Positions 9,118-18,677 of a DNA stretch of 64,000 bases are shown piece by piece. The translations under genes were made by a program, and so were the position numbers. The stretch comes from Betaproteobacteria bacterium (GTDB taxonomy: Bacteria > Pseudomonadota > Gammaproteobacteria > Burkholderiales > Usitatibacteraceae): the NCBI GenBank assembly GCA_016791265.1, contig JAEUMY010000023.1, forward strand, positions 1-64,000. The letters are read 5' to 3'. The stretch's first letter is position 1, and every line of letters starts with the position of its first letter. A model generated the notes under the pieces. That model was not told the DNA's origin and ran no database searches. It worked only from the letters and a program-made list of their open reading frames with translations.

Positions 9118-10344
9118 TCAGGACAACTCTTGCAGGCGTCGTTCAATGTACTTGCGTTCACCCGCATTTCGAACCAGGTCCAGTGCTTGCAAGTAGTAAC
9201 TCCGCGCGGCCGATGCATTGCCCGCTCTGCGGTGAAGCTCCGCCTTCGCTGCTGGCAGAAGGTGGTACGTTGATAGATCGCCGTTGCTCTCGATTTGTGT
9301 GATCCACGCGAGTCCGGCATGCAAGTCGCCCGCCATCGCCAGCGCAACTGCGGCATTGAGTTGCACCACGGGCGTGTCCAAGTGACGAAGCAGCGCGCCG
9401 TAGAGCGCAGAAATCTGCGGCCAGTCCGTTCCCGCCGGAGACCTTGCTTGCGCATGCAGCGCGGCGATGGCGGCCTGTATTTGATACGACCCGGGCTGTC
9501 GCGCGAGCATTGCGCTGTCCAGCAAGGCGAGGCCCTCCCGTATGCGCGCCTGATCCCAGGCGGCACGATCTTGTTCTTCCAGAGGGATCAGCGATCCGTC
9601 GTCGGCTTCTCGCGCCGCCCGTCTGGCGTCGTGCAACAGCATCATCGCCAGAAGACCACGCGCCTCGGGCTCCCTCGGAAGCAGCTCGACGAGCAATCGA
9701 CCCAGCCGAATGGCCTCGACCACCAGATCGGGCCGTGTCAGCCGCTCGTGCGACGTCGCACTGTAACCTTCGTTGAACAAGAGGTAGACGACGGCGAATA
9801 CTGCGGCGAGACGCTCTGGAAGTTCGACTTCAGTGGGCACCACGTAGGGGATTCGGGCAATCGCAATTTTTCGCTTTGCGCGCACGATCTTCTGCGCTGT
9901 CGTCGGTTCCGGCTCAACGAACGCGCGCGCGATTTCTGCGGTGCTGAGCTGGCATAGCAGGCGAAGGGCGAGCGCGGTCTGACCCGATTGCGCCAGCGCC
10001 GGGTGGCAACAGGTGAATATGAGGCGCAGTCGATCATCGGGGAGCGGGCCGGTCTCGGTGAGTTCCTTATGCGGAGCCGGCAACTTGCTCAGCACATCTT
10101 CACCGTTGGGATCCATCTTTCCGCCTCTTCGCAGAAGATCGATGCCGCGATTGCGGGCAACCCGGGCGAGCCAAGCTGCTGGATTGTCCGGCATTCCGTC
10201 CGCAGGCCAAGACTGCAGCGCTTTGGCGTATGCGTCCTGCAAGGCTTCTTCCGCGACACCGAGGTCGCCTAGGCGTCGAATCAGACCTGCCAAGATGCGC
10301 GCACCTTCGCGGCGATGGACGGTCTCAATGGCTCGACGAAGCAT
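9118..10344 (-). CDS. ECF42-type RNA polymerase sigma factor
   Basis: 408 residues from the ATG at 10344 (a TTG at 10365 would add seven). The first 160 residues hold sigma region 2 (VAEEALQDAYAKALQSWP and NPAAWLARVARNRGID) and region 4 (LRLLCQLSTAEIARAF). The remaining 240 residues are a helical TPR-like extension ending QALDLVRNAGERKYIERRL. A long C-terminal extension plus a neighbouring DGPF protein is the hallmark of group ECF42, where the extension replaces an anti-sigma factor in controlling activity. The trigger is unknown. The DGPF gene lies 62 bp upstream on the same strand. Confidence 0.88.
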   Translation of the reverse strand: MLRRAIETVHRREGARILAGLIRRLGDLGVAEEALQDAYAKALQSWPADGMPDNPAAWLARVARNRGIDLLRRGGKMDPNGEDVLSKLPAPHKELTETGPLPDDRLRLIFTCCHPALAQSGQTALALRLLCQLSTAEIARAFVEPEPTTAQKIVRAKRKIAIARIPYVVPTEVELPERLAAVFAVVYLLFNEGYSATSHERLTRPDLVVEAIRLGRLLVELLPREPEARGLLAMMLLHDARRAAREADDGSLIPLEEQDRAAWDQARIREGLALLDSAMLARQPGSYQIQAAIAALHAQARSPAGTDWPQISALYGALLRHLDTPVVQLNAAVALAMAGDLHAGLAWITQIESNGDLSTYHLLPAAKAELHRRAGNASAARSYYLQALDLVRNAGERKYIERRLQELS

Positions 10345-10406
10345 TTGGGCTTTCCGCAGGGGCAACGTCCTCGGGGCGTATCAGCGACGCAACCGAGGAC
10401 ATCAAG

Positions 10407-10772
10407 TCAGCCCTTGTTCGCGGCCTGATTGTCCGTCTGCGGACGAATCTCAATGGCGCCGTTCAGCGCGGTCGGAATCTTCGCCGCCCACTTGATAGCG
10501 TCGTCCAAGTGGGGCACGTCAATGAGGTAGTAGCCGCCTAGCTGCTCCTTTGTCTCCGCGAACGGGCCATCGGTGGTCAGGACCTTGCCATTTCTGACGC
10601 GCACCGTGGTTGCCGTCGCCACGGGCGCCAGCTCCGATCCGCCCATCAGCGCGCCGGAGGCCGCGAGTTCATGGGTGTAGTCCATGTAGTCCTTGTAGAC
10701 CTGCTTGATCTGGGATTCCGACATGGCGGACCAGGTTTTCTCGTCGCTGTAGATCAAGAGCATGTATTGCAT
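10407..10772 (-). CDS. YCII-related DGPF-domain protein
   Basis: 121 residues with the YCII/DGPF alpha-beta fold: MQYMLLIYSDEKTW at the start and the diagnostic TDGPFAETKEQLGGYYLID (DGPF at residues 68-71). The biochemical role of the family is not established. It is the standard partner and target gene of ECF42 sigma factors, and here it is the first gene of the DGPF-sigma pair. The ATG at 10772 is preceded by AAGGG. A candidate ECF promoter lies about 85 bp upstream. Confidence 0.88.
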   Translation of the reverse strand: MQYMLLIYSDEKTWSAMSESQIKQVYKDYMDYTHELAASGALMGGSELAPVATATTVRVRNGKVLTTDGPFAETKEQLGGYYLIDVPHLDDAIKWAAKIPTALNGAIEIRPQTDNQAANKG

Positions 10773-10857
10773 GGTGTTTTCCCTTTGGAAAGTGTCAAAA
10801 AAGGTGGAGTACCCCGCCAGACCAAAAGGTACTACTTCGGTCCTTGGGCACCAAGTT

Positions 10858-10884
10858 GACGAATGGCGCCCATGAGAATCGACA
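10858..10884 (-). promoter_or_regulatory. Candidate ECF42-dependent promoter of the DGPF gene
   Basis: On the minus strand, TGTCGA (10884-10879) and CGTC (10861-10858) are 17 bp apart. This matches the -35 and -10 elements I recall for ECF42 target promoters (TGTCGA and CGA/TC). It would place the sigma factor in an autoregulated operon with its DGPF partner. Confidence 0.55.
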
Positions 10885-11040
10885 TTCAACCGGGCCGAAA
10901 TATATTTATCTTTCCAATCAAACGGTTGTGGGCGCTGCCCGGCTTGTGCGGGCCTTCCCTCGACCGGGTTTCAAATATGACGTGGGGGTCTGTCCTTTGC
11001 TGTCAGGCACCGCATGCCCATGATTAGTCTGCAAAAGTGC

Positions 11041-11070
11041 TTGTCAGCCTGTGAAAACTTCTTCTATAAT
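11041..11070 (+). promoter_or_regulatory. Sigma70 promoter of the spc operon
   Basis: TTGTCA at 11041-11046 and a perfect TATAAT at 11065-11070, 18 bp apart, 275 bp upstream of rplN. It is the best sigma70 match seen in the window. It is needed here because the spc operon is physically separated from the S10 operon. Confidence 0.8.
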
Positions 11071-11076
11071 CGCAGT

Positions 11077-11344
11077 CTTTGCTGCTTCCGGCCTGGGCTT
11101 CGATGGCCGGGAGTCCAATCGGCTCTCAAGGGAAAACCTTGGAGACGGCTCGCGAGTCTGCCGAAGCCGCCTGGAAAATCTATGTCTTCCAGGCTTTAAG
11201 CGAACGAGCCCAAAAGCAGTATTTCAGCAGTAGGCAATACCTAAACCCGCTTGTCGTCTCCTTGGGGATGGCGAGCCAGAACGGATCCAAAACTGGGCCG
11301 CAGTCATGGTTGTCCATGGCGCGGGTTAAGTTGGAGAGAGAAAA
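11077..11344 (+). other. Long untranslated leader of the spc operon
   Basis: About 268 nt lie between the expected transcription start and the rplN ATG with no convincing reading frame. Several complementary segments are visible by eye (for example GGCCTGG near 11091 and GGCCGGG near 11105). The stretch 10773-11040 upstream holds only the candidate ECF promoter. A regulatory role for the leader is inference. Confidence 0.45.
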
Positions 11345-11713
11345 ATGATCCAGATGCAGTCGATTCTCGACGTGGCCGACAATACCGGCGCACGGTCGGT
11401 GATGTGTATCAAGGTCCTGGGCGGCTCAAAGCGCCGTTACGCAGGGATCGGTGATGTGATCAAGGTCAGCGTGAAGTCCGCTGCGCCTCGCGGTCGCGTC
11501 AAGAAGGGCGAGATCTACAACGCCGTGGTGGTTCGCACCGCCAAGGGCGTTCGCCGCAACGATGGTTCGCTGGTGAAATTCGACACCAATGCGGCCGTGT
11601 TGCTCAACCCCAAGCTCGAGCCGATCGGCACGCGCATCTTCGGGCCCGTGACGCGTGAATTGCGCACGGAGCGCTTCATGAAGATCGTGTCCCTGGCTCC
11701 CGAAGTGCTGTAA
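11345..11713 (+). CDS. rplN: 50S ribosomal protein L14
   Basis: 122 residues starting [21 protein letters not shown], the invariant L14 N-terminus, with the later signature [16 protein letters not shown]14 forms intersubunit bridges with 16S rRNA. It opens the spc operon; the start is preceded by GAGAGA and rplX follows 12 bp after its stop. Its distance of 6 kb from rpsQ is unusual. Confidence 0.96.
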   Translation: MIQMQSILDVADNTGARSVMCIKVLGGSKRRYAGIGDVIKVSVKSAAPRGRVKKGEIYNAVVVRTAKGVRRNDGSLVKFDTNAAVLLNPKLEPIGTRIFGPVTRELRTERFMKIVSLAPEVL

Positions 11714-11725
11714 GGAGCATTGGCC

Positions 11726-12061
11726 ATGAACAAGATTCGCAAGGGCGACCAAGTGGTCGTCACCACTGGCAAGGACAAGGGCAAGCGCGGCACTGTGCTT
11801 CGCGTCGTGCCTGACACCGAGAAAATCGTTGTCGAAGGCATCAACCGGGCTAAAAAGCATCAGAAGCCGAACCCGATCAAGGGTCTCACCGGCGGCATCG
11901 TGGACAAGGAAATGCCGATCCACGTGTCAAACGTTGCCATCTTCAACGCCGCGACGGGCAAGCCCGATCGCGTCGGTTTCAAGTTCCTCGCCGCCCAGGG
12001 TGGAGAGAAGCCTCGCAAGGTGCGCTTCTTCAAGTCCAACGGCGAAGTTGTCGACGCATAA
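11726..12061 (+). CDS. rplX: 50S ribosomal protein L24
   Basis: 111 residues with an N-terminal KOW motif ([22 protein letters not shown]). L24 is one of two assembly initiators of the 50S subunit. The ATG at 11726 stands eight bases after AAGGAG (11712-11717); a TTG six bases upstream gives poorer spacing. The stop is followed by AAGGAG for rplE. Confidence 0.95.
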   Translation: MNKIRKGDQVVVTTGKDKGKRGTVLRVVPDTEKIVVEGINRAKKHQKPNPIKGLTGGIVDKEMPIHVSNVAIFNAATGKPDRVGFKFLAAQGGEKPRKVRFFKSNGEVVDA

Positions 12062-12074
12062 GGAGCGCATGAAC

Positions 12075-12614
12075 ATGGCTCGCCTGCAATCCTATTACAA
12101 AGAGACCGTTGTGCCGCAGCTGATCAAGCAGTTCGGTTACAAGTCGGTCATGGAAGTGCCGCGCATCACCAAGATCACGCTGAACATGGGCGTTGGCGAG
12201 GCTGTCGCGGACAAGAAAATCATGGAACACGCGGTCGGCGACATGCAAAAGATTGCCGGCCAGAAGCCCGTGGTCACCAAGTCGAAGAAGTCGATCGCTG
12301 GCTTCAAGATTCGTGACGGTTACCCCATCGGCTGCATGGTCACCCTGCGCGCCGGTCGCATGTATGAGTTCCTGGATCGTCTGGTGACGATTTCACTGCC
12401 TCGTGTTCGCGACTTCCGCGGCATCTCCGCCAAGTCGTTTGATGGTCGCGGCAACTACAACATGGGTGTGAAAGAGCAGATCATTTTCCCCGAGATCGAG
12501 TACGACAAGATCGACGCGATCCGCGGCATGAACATCTCCATCACCACCACCGCGAAGACGGACGAAGAAGCCAAGGCGCTTCTTTCCGCCTTCAAGTTCC
12601 CTTTCAAGAATTGA
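12075..12614 (+). CDS. rplE: 50S ribosomal protein L5
   Basis: 179 residues, the same length as E. coli L5, with the signature [16 protein letters not shown] and a central [17 protein letters not shown]5 binds 5S rRNA and contacts P-site tRNA. Two ATGs exist, at 12069 and 12075. The spacing from AAGGAG (12060-12065) favours 12075 (MARLQSYYK). Confidence 0.96.
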   Translation: MARLQSYYKETVVPQLIKQFGYKSVMEVPRITKITLNMGVGEAVADKKIMEHAVGDMQKIAGQKPVVTKSKKSIAGFKIRDGYPIGCMVTLRAGRMYEFLDRLVTISLPRVRDFRGISAKSFDGRGNYNMGVKEQIIFPEIEYDKIDAIRGMNISITTTAKTDEEAKALLSAFKFPFKN

Positions 12615-12621
12615 GGTTGAC

Positions 12622-12927
12622 GTGGCCAAACTCGCACTGATCAATCGCGAAGAGAAGCGTCGCAAGCTCGTCGCCAAGTTCGCTGCCAAGCGCGCCGAAC
12701 TCACCAAGGTCATCAACGACCAGAGCCTGCCCGAGGAGGAGCGCTACGCCGCTCGTCTGAAGTTGCAGGCCCTGCCGCGCAACGCAAACCCGACCCGCCA
12801 GCGCAATCGCTGCGCCATCACCGGCCGCCCCCGTGGCGTGTTCCGCAAGTTCGGCCTGGCTCGCTTGAAGCTTCGCGACATCGCGATGAAGGGCGAAATT
12901 CCCGGTCTGACCAAGGCAAGCTGGTAA
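12622..12927 (+). CDS. rpsN: 30S ribosomal protein S14
   Basis: 101 residues starting from GTG at 12622 ([16 protein letters not shown]). This is the long, zinc-free S14 type: the C-terminal signature is [21 protein letters not shown], with a single cysteine in place of the CxxC pairs of the short form. S14 is a late-assembling head protein. AAGGAG for rpsH overlaps the stop. Confidence 0.95.
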   Translation: MAKLALINREEKRRKLVAKFAAKRAELTKVINDQSLPEEERYAARLKLQALPRNANPTRQRNRCAITGRPRGVFRKFGLARLKLRDIAMKGEIPGLTKASW

Positions 12928-12938
12928 GGAGTCCCTAC

Positions 12939-13334
12939 ATGAGCATGAGTGATCCCATTGCAGACATGCTGACCCGCATCCGCAACGCGCAAGCGACGGA
13001 AAAGGCCACGGTCAGCGTTCCCTCCTCCAAGGTCAAGCTGGCCATCGCCAAGGTCCTGAAAGACGAGGGTTATATCGACAACTTCGCGGTGCGTGAGAAC
13101 GAAGGCAAGCCCGCGCTTGAGATCGCTCTCAAGTATTACGCTGGCAAGCCCGTGATCGAAAAGATTGAGCGCGTGTCCCGTCCGGGGTTGCGCATCTATC
13201 GCGGCAGCGACGCCATTCCCCAAGTCATGAATGGTCTGGGTGTGGCCATCGTGTCCACGTCCAAGGGTGTGATGACAGACCGCAAGGCGCGCCAGACGGG
13301 CGTGGGCGGCGAAGTCCTCTGCATCGTGGTGTAA
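12939..13334 (+). CDS. rpsH: 30S ribosomal protein S8
   Basis: 131 residues, [18 protein letters not shown] to the C-terminal [10 protein letters not shown]8 binds the central 16S domain and, in enterobacteria, represses the spc operon by binding mRNA near rplE; I see no proof of that here. The ATG at 12939 is seven bases from AAGGAG, better than the in-frame ATG at 12945. Confidence 0.96.
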   Translation: MSMSDPIADMLTRIRNAQATEKATVSVPSSKVKLAIAKVLKDEGYIDNFAVRENEGKPALEIALKYYAGKPVIEKIERVSRPGLRIYRGSDAIPQVMNGLGVAIVSTSKGVMTDRKARQTGVGGEVLCIVV

Positions 13335-13345
13335 GGGAGAGACAC

Positions 13346-13879
13346 ATGTCACGTATTGGTAAGGCTCCCATTACTCTGCCCGCAAAGGTCGAAGTGGCCA
13401 TTAGTGCTCAGGAAATCAGCGTCAAAGGCCCAATGGGCACGTTGAAGCAGGCCGCGAGCAAGCTTGTCATGGTCAAGAAAGACGGCGATAAGCTGGTGTT
13501 CGAGGCGGCGGACGGCTCCAAGCAAGCCAACGCCATGTCAGGCACGCTGCGTGCGCTTGTTGCCAACATGGTTCAGGGCGCGGACAAGGGCTTCGAGAAG
13601 AAGCTGACGCTGGTTGGCGTGGGCTACAAGGCGCAGGCTCAAGGCAGCAAGCTCAATCTGGCGCTGGGCTTTTCACATCCGGTCGTTCATGACATGCCTG
13701 AAGGCGTGAAGTGCGAGACGCCCATCCCCACCGAAATCGTCATCAAGGGCGCCGACAAGCAGAAGGTCGGCCAGGTCGCCGCTGAGATTCGTGCGTACAA
13801 GCCGCCAGAGCCGTACAAGGGCAAGGGCGTGCGCTACAGCGACGAAAAAGTGGTCATCAAAGAGACCAAGAAGAAGTAA
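13346..13879 (+). CDS. rplF: 50S ribosomal protein L6
   Basis: 177 residues with two L6 domains. The C-terminal signature [20 protein letters not shown] and the N-terminal [17 protein letters not shown] are typical. L6 supports the GTPase-associated centre. It is preceded by GGGAGAG and followed 9 bp later by rplR. Confidence 0.96.
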   Translation: MSRIGKAPITLPAKVEVAISAQEISVKGPMGTLKQAASKLVMVKKDGDKLVFEAADGSKQANAMSGTLRALVANMVQGADKGFEKKLTLVGVGYKAQAQGSKLNLALGFSHPVVHDMPEGVKCETPIPTEIVIKGADKQKVGQVAAEIRAYKPPEPYKGKGVRYSDEKVVIKETKKK

Positions 13880-13888
13880 GAGGCAGCC

Positions 13889-14245
13889 ATGACAGACAAA
13901 AATACTTCACGCCTGCGCCGCGCCGCCAAAGCCCGCGCAGTCATCGCCCGCATCAAGGCCGTGCGTCTTTCGGTGCATCGCACCAACTCGCACATCTACG
14001 CCCAAGTCATTGATGCGACGGGGGGCAAGGTTCTTGCCGCGGCGTCCACGGCGGAGAAGGCCTTGCGTGCGCAGTTGAAGAACGGCGGAAACAAGGAAGC
14101 TGCGGTGCTGGTCGGCAAGGAAATCGCCGCTCGCGCCAAGAAGGCGGGCGTCGAGACCGTTGCGTTTGACCGCAGCGGCTACGCCTATCACGGCCGCGTT
14201 CAGGCATTGGCCGACGCCGCGCGTGAAGGCGGACTGAAGTTCTAA
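13889..14245 (+). CDS. rplR: 50S ribosomal protein L18
   Basis: 118 residues with an arginine-rich N-terminus and the L18 core ([18 protein letters not shown] and [20 protein letters not shown], residue 100 onward). L18 binds 5S rRNA together with L5. The C-terminus [10 protein letters not shown] is canonical. Confidence 0.96.
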   Translation: MTDKNTSRLRRAAKARAVIARIKAVRLSVHRTNSHIYAQVIDATGGKVLAAASTAEKALRAQLKNGGNKEAAVLVGKEIAARAKKAGVETVAFDRSGYAYHGRVQALADAAREGGLKF

Positions 14246-14276
14246 TCGCCCAGACCGAAAGAGCGAGACCAAGACT

Positions 14277-14786
14277 ATGGCAAAGACTGATATGCAAGAC
14301 GACAAGGGCGACGGCCTGCGCGAGAAGATGATTTCCGTGAATCGCGTCACCAAGGTGGTGAAGGGCGGACGGATTCTAGGTTTCGCAGCGCTGACCGTCG
14401 TGGGTGACGGCGATGGCGCTGTCGGCATGGGCAAGGGCAAGTCGCGCGAAGTCCCCGTTGCCGTGCAGAAGGCAATGGAATCAGCGCGCCGCAACATGCG
14501 CAAAGTCGCCATCAAGAACGGCACCATCCATCACGAAGTGTTGGGCAAGCATGGTTCGACCACGGTGATGATGAAACCGGCGCCTGAAGGTAACGGCATC
14601 AAGGCCGGCGGCGCCATGCGCGCGGTGTTCGAGGTGATGGGTATCACCAACATCTCCGCCAAGTGCCACGGCTCGACCAATCCGTACAACGTGGTTCGCG
14701 CCACGCTGGACGGTCTGGCTCAGCAGATGCGCCCGTCCGAAATCGCCGCCAAGCGCGGCAAGTCCGTTGAAGACATCCTGGGGTAA
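14277..14786 (+). CDS. rpsE: 30S ribosomal protein S5
   Basis: 169 residues. The double-stranded RNA-binding N-terminal domain contains [19 protein letters not shown] and the C-terminal domain contains [19 protein letters not shown]5 affects decoding fidelity and mRNA unwinding. The binding site before the ATG is weak (GAGCGAG), unlike most genes in the cluster. Its stop is separated from rpmD by only three bases. Confidence 0.96.
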   Translation: MAKTDMQDDKGDGLREKMISVNRVTKVVKGGRILGFAALTVVGDGDGAVGMGKGKSREVPVAVQKAMESARRNMRKVAIKNGTIHHEVLGKHGSTTVMMKPAPEGNGIKAGGAMRAVFEVMGITNISAKCHGSTNPYNVVRATLDGLAQQMRPSEIAAKRGKSVEDILG

Positions 14787-14789
14787 GCC

Positions 14790-14975
14790 ATGGCTGCCAA
14801 AAAAACCATCAAAGTCACGCTGGCCAAAGGCTTGCGCGGCACCATCGAAAAGCATCGCGCCACTGTGCGCGGTCTGGGCCTGCGTCATCGCGAGCATACC
14901 GTCGAGCTGGAAGACACCCCGGCAGTGCGCGGCATGATCAACAGGGTGAGCTACCTCGTCAAAGTCGTGGCCTGA
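14790..14975 (+). CDS. rpmD: 50S ribosomal protein L30
   Basis: 61 residues of the short bacterial L30 family ([20 protein letters not shown], then [20 protein letters not shown]). The lysine run is encoded by AAAAAA. It is placed between rpsE and rplO as in other proteobacteria. Confidence 0.94.
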   Translation: MAAKKTIKVTLAKGLRGTIEKHRATVRGLGLRHREHTVELEDTPAVRGMINRVSYLVKVVA

Positions 14976-14991
14976 GTCACTGGAGCATCAC

Positions 14992-15438
14992 ATGGAACTG
15001 AATACCATCAAGCCCGCCGAGGGCTCCAAGAAAGAGCGCCGCCGCGTCGGTCGTGGCATTGGCTCCGGTCTGGGCAAGACTGCGGGTCGTGGCCACAAGG
15101 GTCAGAAGTCCCGCGCCGGTGGCTTTCACAAAGTGGGCTTTGAGGGCGGCCAGATGCCGCTGCAGCGCCGTCTGCCGAAGCGCGGCTTCATTTCGTTGAC
15201 CCGTTACGACACCGCCGAAGTGCGGCTGGGTGACTTGGCAAAGTTGAAAGCCGATGCCATCGACCTCATGGTGTTGAAGCAGGCTGGCATCGTGCCTGCC
15301 GGCGCGTCACAGGCCAAGGTCATTCTGGCAGGCAAGCTGGACAAGAAGGTGAAGATCGTGGGCCTCGGCGTCACCAAGGGCGCCAAGGCAGCCATCGAGG
15401 CCGCCGGCGGCACCATCGAAGCGACGCCTTCGGCTTGA
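14992..15438 (+). CDS. rplO: 50S ribosomal protein L15
   Basis: 148 residues with the glycine/lysine-rich N-terminal extension ([18 protein letters not shown], then [10 protein letters not shown]) that threads into 23S rRNA, and the C-terminal globular part ending in [10 protein letters not shown]. It is followed by an iterated palindrome and then secY. Confidence 0.96.
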   Translation: MELNTIKPAEGSKKERRRVGRGIGSGLGKTAGRGHKGQKSRAGGFHKVGFEGGQMPLQRRLPKRGFISLTRYDTAEVRLGDLAKLKADAIDLMVLKQAGIVPAGASQAKVILAGKLDKKVKIVGLGVTKGAKAAIEAAGGTIEATPSA

Positions 15439-15447
15439 TTCTGAACT

Positions 15448-15459
15448 GCGAATATTCGC
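15448..15459. repeat. TGCGAATATTCGCA palindrome before secY
   Basis: Perfect 14-mer (15447-15460) between rplO and secY. Its last A forms the first base of the AAGGA ribosome binding site of secY. Confidence 0.9.
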
Positions 15460-15471
15460 AAGGATAACGAT

Positions 15472-16791
15472 TTGTCTTCCAACCCCATCGCAGCAGTCAG
15501 CCAGCTCGGAGACTTGAAGCGCCGCCTGTGGTTTCTGGTGGGTGCCATCATCGTCTTTCGCATCGGCACGCACATCCCTGTGCCGGGCATTGATGCGAAC
15601 GAGTTGACCAAGCTGTTTCAGCAGTCCGGCAACATCCTGGGCATGTTCAACATGTTCTCGGGTGGCGCGCTGGAGCGGTTCTCGGTGCTGGCGCTCGGCA
15701 TCATGCCGTACATCTCGGCTTCCATCATCATGCAGTTGATGACGGTGGTCGTGCCTTCGCTTGAGCAGCTCAAGAAGGAAGGCGAAGCCGGCCGGCGCAA
15801 GATCACCCAGTACACGCGCTATGGCACGCTCGCCCTGGCGTTGTTCCAGGCTTTCGGCATCGCCATCGCATTGGAATCCCAGCCCGGTCTGGTTCTGGAA
15901 CCCGGTCTCATGTTCCGGCTGACGACGACCATCACATTGGTGACGGGCACCATGTTCCTGATGTGGTTGGGGGAGCAGGTGACCGAACGTGGCATCGGCA
16001 ATGGTATTTCCATCCTGATTTTCGCCGGCATTGTGGCGGGCATGCCCTCGGCTATAGGCGGCACGCTGGAACTGGCGCGTACAGGTGCGATGTCCATTCC
16101 GGTGGTTCTGCTTATCGTGTTGCTCGTGGTCGCGGTCACCTATGCCGTGGTGTTCGTGGAGCGTGGCCAGCGCAAGATCCTCGTGAATTACGCCAAGCGC
16201 CAGGTCGGGAACAAGCTGTATGGCGGCCAGTCTTCGCATCTGCCGCTGAAACTCAACATGGCGGGTGTGATCCCGCCGATTTTCGCGTCGTCCATCATTC
16301 TGTTCCCCGCCACCGCCGCCGGCTGGTTTGGAACGGGTGCGGAAAGCATGACTTGGCTGAAAGACGTGGGCGCGGCGCTGTCACCGGGTCAGCCTTTGTA
16401 CACCGTGTTGTATGCGGCGGCCATCGTGTTCTTCTGCTTCTTCTACACGGCGCTCGTCTTCAACTCGAAAGAGACGGCTGACAACCTGAAGAAGAGCGGT
16501 GCCTTCGTCCCGGGTATTCGTCCGGGCGAACAGACCGCGAAGTTCATCGACAAGATACTAATGCGCCTCACGCTGGTCGGCGCCGCCTACATCACGGCCG
16601 TCTGTCTGCTGCCAGAATTTCTGCGCATGCAGTACAACGTTCCGTTCTATTTTGGTGGCACGTCGTTGCTGATCATCGTGGTCACCACCATGGACTTCAT
16701 GGCGCAGTTGCAGGCGTATCTGATGACGCACCAGTACGAAAGCCTGTTGAAAAAGGCGAACTTCAAGGGCGCCGGTTTCCCGGTTCGCTGA
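15472..16791 (+). CDS. secY: Protein translocase subunit SecY
   Basis: 439 residues, about ten transmembrane segments, the pore of the Sec translocon in the inner membrane. Visible features are the N-terminal [20 protein letters not shown], the plug-region [20 protein letters not shown], and [16 protein letters not shown] in cytoplasmic loop C4. The start is the TTG at 15472, supported by AAGGA at 15460-15464 with seven-base spacing; no suitable ATG exists. The palindrome touches the binding site, so binding there could influence translation, which is speculative. Confidence 0.95.
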   Translation: MSSNPIAAVSQLGDLKRRLWFLVGAIIVFRIGTHIPVPGIDANELTKLFQQSGNILGMFNMFSGGALERFSVLALGIMPYISASIIMQLMTVVVPSLEQLKKEGEAGRRKITQYTRYGTLALALFQAFGIAIALESQPGLVLEPGLMFRLTTTITLVTGTMFLMWLGEQVTERGIGNGISILIFAGIVAGMPSAIGGTLELARTGAMSIPVVLLIVLLVVAVTYAVVFVERGQRKILVNYAKRQVGNKLYGGQSSHLPLKLNMAGVIPPIFASSIILFPATAAGWFGTGAESMTWLKDVGAALSPGQPLYTVLYAAAIVFFCFFYTALVFNSKETADNLKKSGAFVPGIRPGEQTAKFIDKILMRLTLVGAAYITAVCLLPEFLRMQYNVPFYFGGTSLLIIVVTTMDFMAQLQAYLMTHQYESLLKKANFKGAGFPVR

Positions 16792-16804
16792 GGCACAGGA
16801 CTGA

Positions 16805-17023
16805 ATGGCAAAAGAAGAAACGATTCAGATGCAAGGAGAGATCCTGGAAACATTGCCCAACGCGATGTTCCGGGTGAAGTTGGAAAACGGTCATGTGGTG
16901 CTTGGACACATTTCCGGAAAGATGCGCATGCACTACATCCGCATCCTGCCGGGAGACAAGGTGACGGTGGAATTGACGCCGTACGACTTGACCAAGGCAA
17001 GAATCACGTTCCGCGCCAAGTAG
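16805..17023 (+). CDS. infA: Translation initiation factor IF-1
   Basis: 72 residues, an S1-like OB fold: [20 protein letters not shown], followed by [24 protein letters not shown]-1 blocks the ribosomal A site during initiation. Its position between secY and rpmJ is typical of betaproteobacteria and absent in gammaproteobacteria such as E. coli, so it is a useful taxonomic marker. Confidence 0.96.
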   Translation: MAKEETIQMQGEILETLPNAMFRVKLENGHVVLGHISGKMRMHYIRILPGDKVTVELTPYDLTKARITFRAK

Positions 17024-17049
17024 CGCGCTGGGAATCAAGGAGCAAGAAA

Positions 17050-17163
17050 ATGCGAGTGCAAGCTTCCGTTAAGAAAATCTGCCGCAAGTGCAAGGTCGTG
17101 CGGCGCAAGGGCGTCGTGCGCGTGATCTGTACGGATCCGCGCCACAAGCAGCGCCAAGGTTAA
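17050..17163 (+). CDS. rpmJ: 50S ribosomal protein L36
   Basis: 37 residues, [20 protein letters not shown] to the C-terminal DPRHKQRQG. The zinc ligands Cys11, Cys14, Cys27 and His32 are all present (C-x2-C-x12-C-x4-H), so this is the zinc-binding form. AAGGAG stands at 17038-17043. It lies between infA and rpsM. Confidence 0.95.
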   Translation: MRVQASVKKICRKCKVVRRKGVVRVICTDPRHKQRQG

Positions 17164-17191
17164 TTTCAGGTATTCCGGATAGGCGAAGATC

Positions 17192-17554
17192 ATGGCCCGT
17201 ATCGCTGGTGTAAACATCCCCAATCATCAACACGCCGAAATCGCGCTGCAGGCGATCTATGGCATCGGTCGCACGCGCGCGCAGAAAATCTGCGCCGATG
17301 CTGGCGTGAACAAGTCGGCCAAGATCAAGGATCTGTCCGACACCGAGATGGACAAGCTGCGCGAGCAGATCGGCAAGTACGCCGTCGAGGGCGATCTGCG
17401 TCGCGAAGTGTCCATGAACATCAAGCGCCTGATGGATCTCGGCTGCTACCGCGGCCAGCGCCATCGCAAGGGGCTGCCAGCGCGCGGTCAGCGCACGCGC
17501 ACCAACGCGCGCACCCGCAAGGGCCCGCGCAAAGCCATTCGTCTGGCGAAGTAA
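17192..17554 (+). CDS. rpsM: 30S ribosomal protein S13
   Basis: 120 residues starting [20 protein letters not shown], with the helix-two-turn-helix [11 protein letters not shown] and the C-terminal basic tail [19 protein letters not shown]13 contacts the P-site tRNA and bridges to the 50S. It opens the alpha operon segment after rpmJ. Confidence 0.96.
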   Translation: MARIAGVNIPNHQHAEIALQAIYGIGRTRAQKICADAGVNKSAKIKDLSDTEMDKLREQIGKYAVEGDLRREVSMNIKRLMDLGCYRGQRHRKGLPARGQRTRTNARTRKGPRKAIRLAK

Positions 17555-17572
17555 GCATAGGAACACAACATC

Positions 17573-17968
17573 ATGGCCAAACCCACCGTCGCCACGCGCG
17601 TCCGCAAGAAAGTCAAGAAGAACGTCTCCGAGGGCATCGCCCACGTGCATGCGTCCTTCAACAACACCATCATCACCATCACCGACCGCCAGGGTAATGC
17701 CCTGTCGTGGGCCACCTCCGGCGGCGCCGGCTTCAAGGGCTCGCGCAAGTCCACGCCGTTCGCCGCCCAGATGGCTGCGGAGCAGGCTGGCAAGGTTGCG
17801 TTGGAGTGTGGCGTGAAGAATCTGGAAGTGCGCATCAAGGGCCCCGGCCCCGGCCGCGAGTCGGCTGTCCGCGCGCTGAACGCACTGGGCATGAAAATCG
17901 TGTCCATCGCCGACGTGACGCCGGTGCCACACAACGGCTGCCGTCCGCCCAAGCGCCGTCGCATGTAA
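17573..17968 (+). CDS. rpsK: 30S ribosomal protein S11
   Basis: 131 residues with the S11 core ([38 protein letters not shown]) and the invariant C-terminus [19 protein letters not shown]11 lies on the 30S platform near the E site. It is preceded by ATAGGAA and followed by AAGGAG for rpsD. Confidence 0.96.
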   Translation: MAKPTVATRVRKKVKKNVSEGIAHVHASFNNTIITITDRQGNALSWATSGGAGFKGSRKSTPFAAQMAAEQAGKVALECGVKNLEVRIKGPGPGRESAVRALNALGMKIVSIADVTPVPHNGCRPPKRRRM

Positions 17969-17986
17969 GGATCAAGGAGAACTACC

Positions 17987-18607
17987 GTGGCTCGTTATAT
18001 TGGACCCAAGTGCAAACTGTCCCGCCGTGAAGGCACCGACCTCTTCCTGAAGAGCGCGCGCCGTGGCCTGGACACCAAATGCAAGATCGAATCACGCCCC
18101 GGTCAGCATGGCGCGAAGCAGACGCGCGTATCGGAGTACGGCGTGCAATTGCGTGAAAAGCAGAAGATTCGCCGCATCTACGGCGTTCTCGAGCGCCAGT
18201 TCCGCGGATACTTCGCGGAGGCTGAGCGTCGCAAGGGCGCGACCGGCGAGAATCTGTTGCAGCTTCTGGAGTCGCGTCTGGACAACAACGTTTACCGCAT
18301 GGGCTTCGGCTCCACGCGCGCCGAGGCGCGTCAATTGGTGAGCCATGGCGCCGTGCTGGTGAACGGGAAAGCAGTCAACATTCCCTCCTACCTGCTGCGC
18401 GCCAATGATGTGGTGACGCTGAAGGAGAAGGCGGCGAAGCAGTTGCGTGTTCAGGATTCGCTCAAGCTGGCTGAGTCCAACGGCTTCCCGAGCTGGGTCG
18501 AAGTTGATGTCAAGAAGGTCTCCGGCGTGTTCAAGTCCGCTCCGGACCGTTCAGAATTTGGTGCCGACATCAACGAACAGCTGGTGGTCGAACTTTATTC
18601 CAAGTAA
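17987..18607 (+). CDS. rpsD: 30S ribosomal protein S4
   Basis: 206 residues from a GTG start ([20 protein letters not shown]), eight bases after AAGGAG. The S4 RNA-binding domain ([20 protein letters not shown], about residues 95-114) is intact. S4 is a primary 16S binder and, in E. coli, represses the alpha operon. A strong hairpin lies between this gene and rpoA. Confidence 0.96.
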   Translation: MARYIGPKCKLSRREGTDLFLKSARRGLDTKCKIESRPGQHGAKQTRVSEYGVQLREKQKIRRIYGVLERQFRGYFAEAERRKGATGENLLQLLESRLDNNVYRMGFGSTRAEARQLVSHGAVLVNGKAVNIPSYLLRANDVVTLKEKAAKQLRVQDSLKLAESNGFPSWVEVDVKKVSGVFKSAPDRSEFGADINEQLVVELYSK

Positions 18608-18617
18608 TCGCGCTTGA

Positions 18618-18646
18618 CCGCCAGCCCGCCATGCGCGGGCTGGCGG
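18618..18646 (+). promoter_or_regulatory. 12-bp hairpin between rpsD and rpoA
   Basis: Perfect arms CCGCCAGCCCGC (18618-18629) and its complement (18635-18646) flank a five-base loop. No U tract follows, so it is unlikely to be a complete terminator. Attenuation, RNA processing or mRNA stabilisation ahead of rpoA are possible. Confidence 0.6.
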
Positions 18647-18677
18647 CTATTCCATTTTCAGGACCGAGGCCAAATAC

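Noticed and set aside
10973-11014. Segment around GGGGTCTGTCCTTTGCTGTC as a mobile-element end
   Set aside because: It has some resemblance to short repeats near transposons, but there is no partner repeat or transposase, so no call is made.
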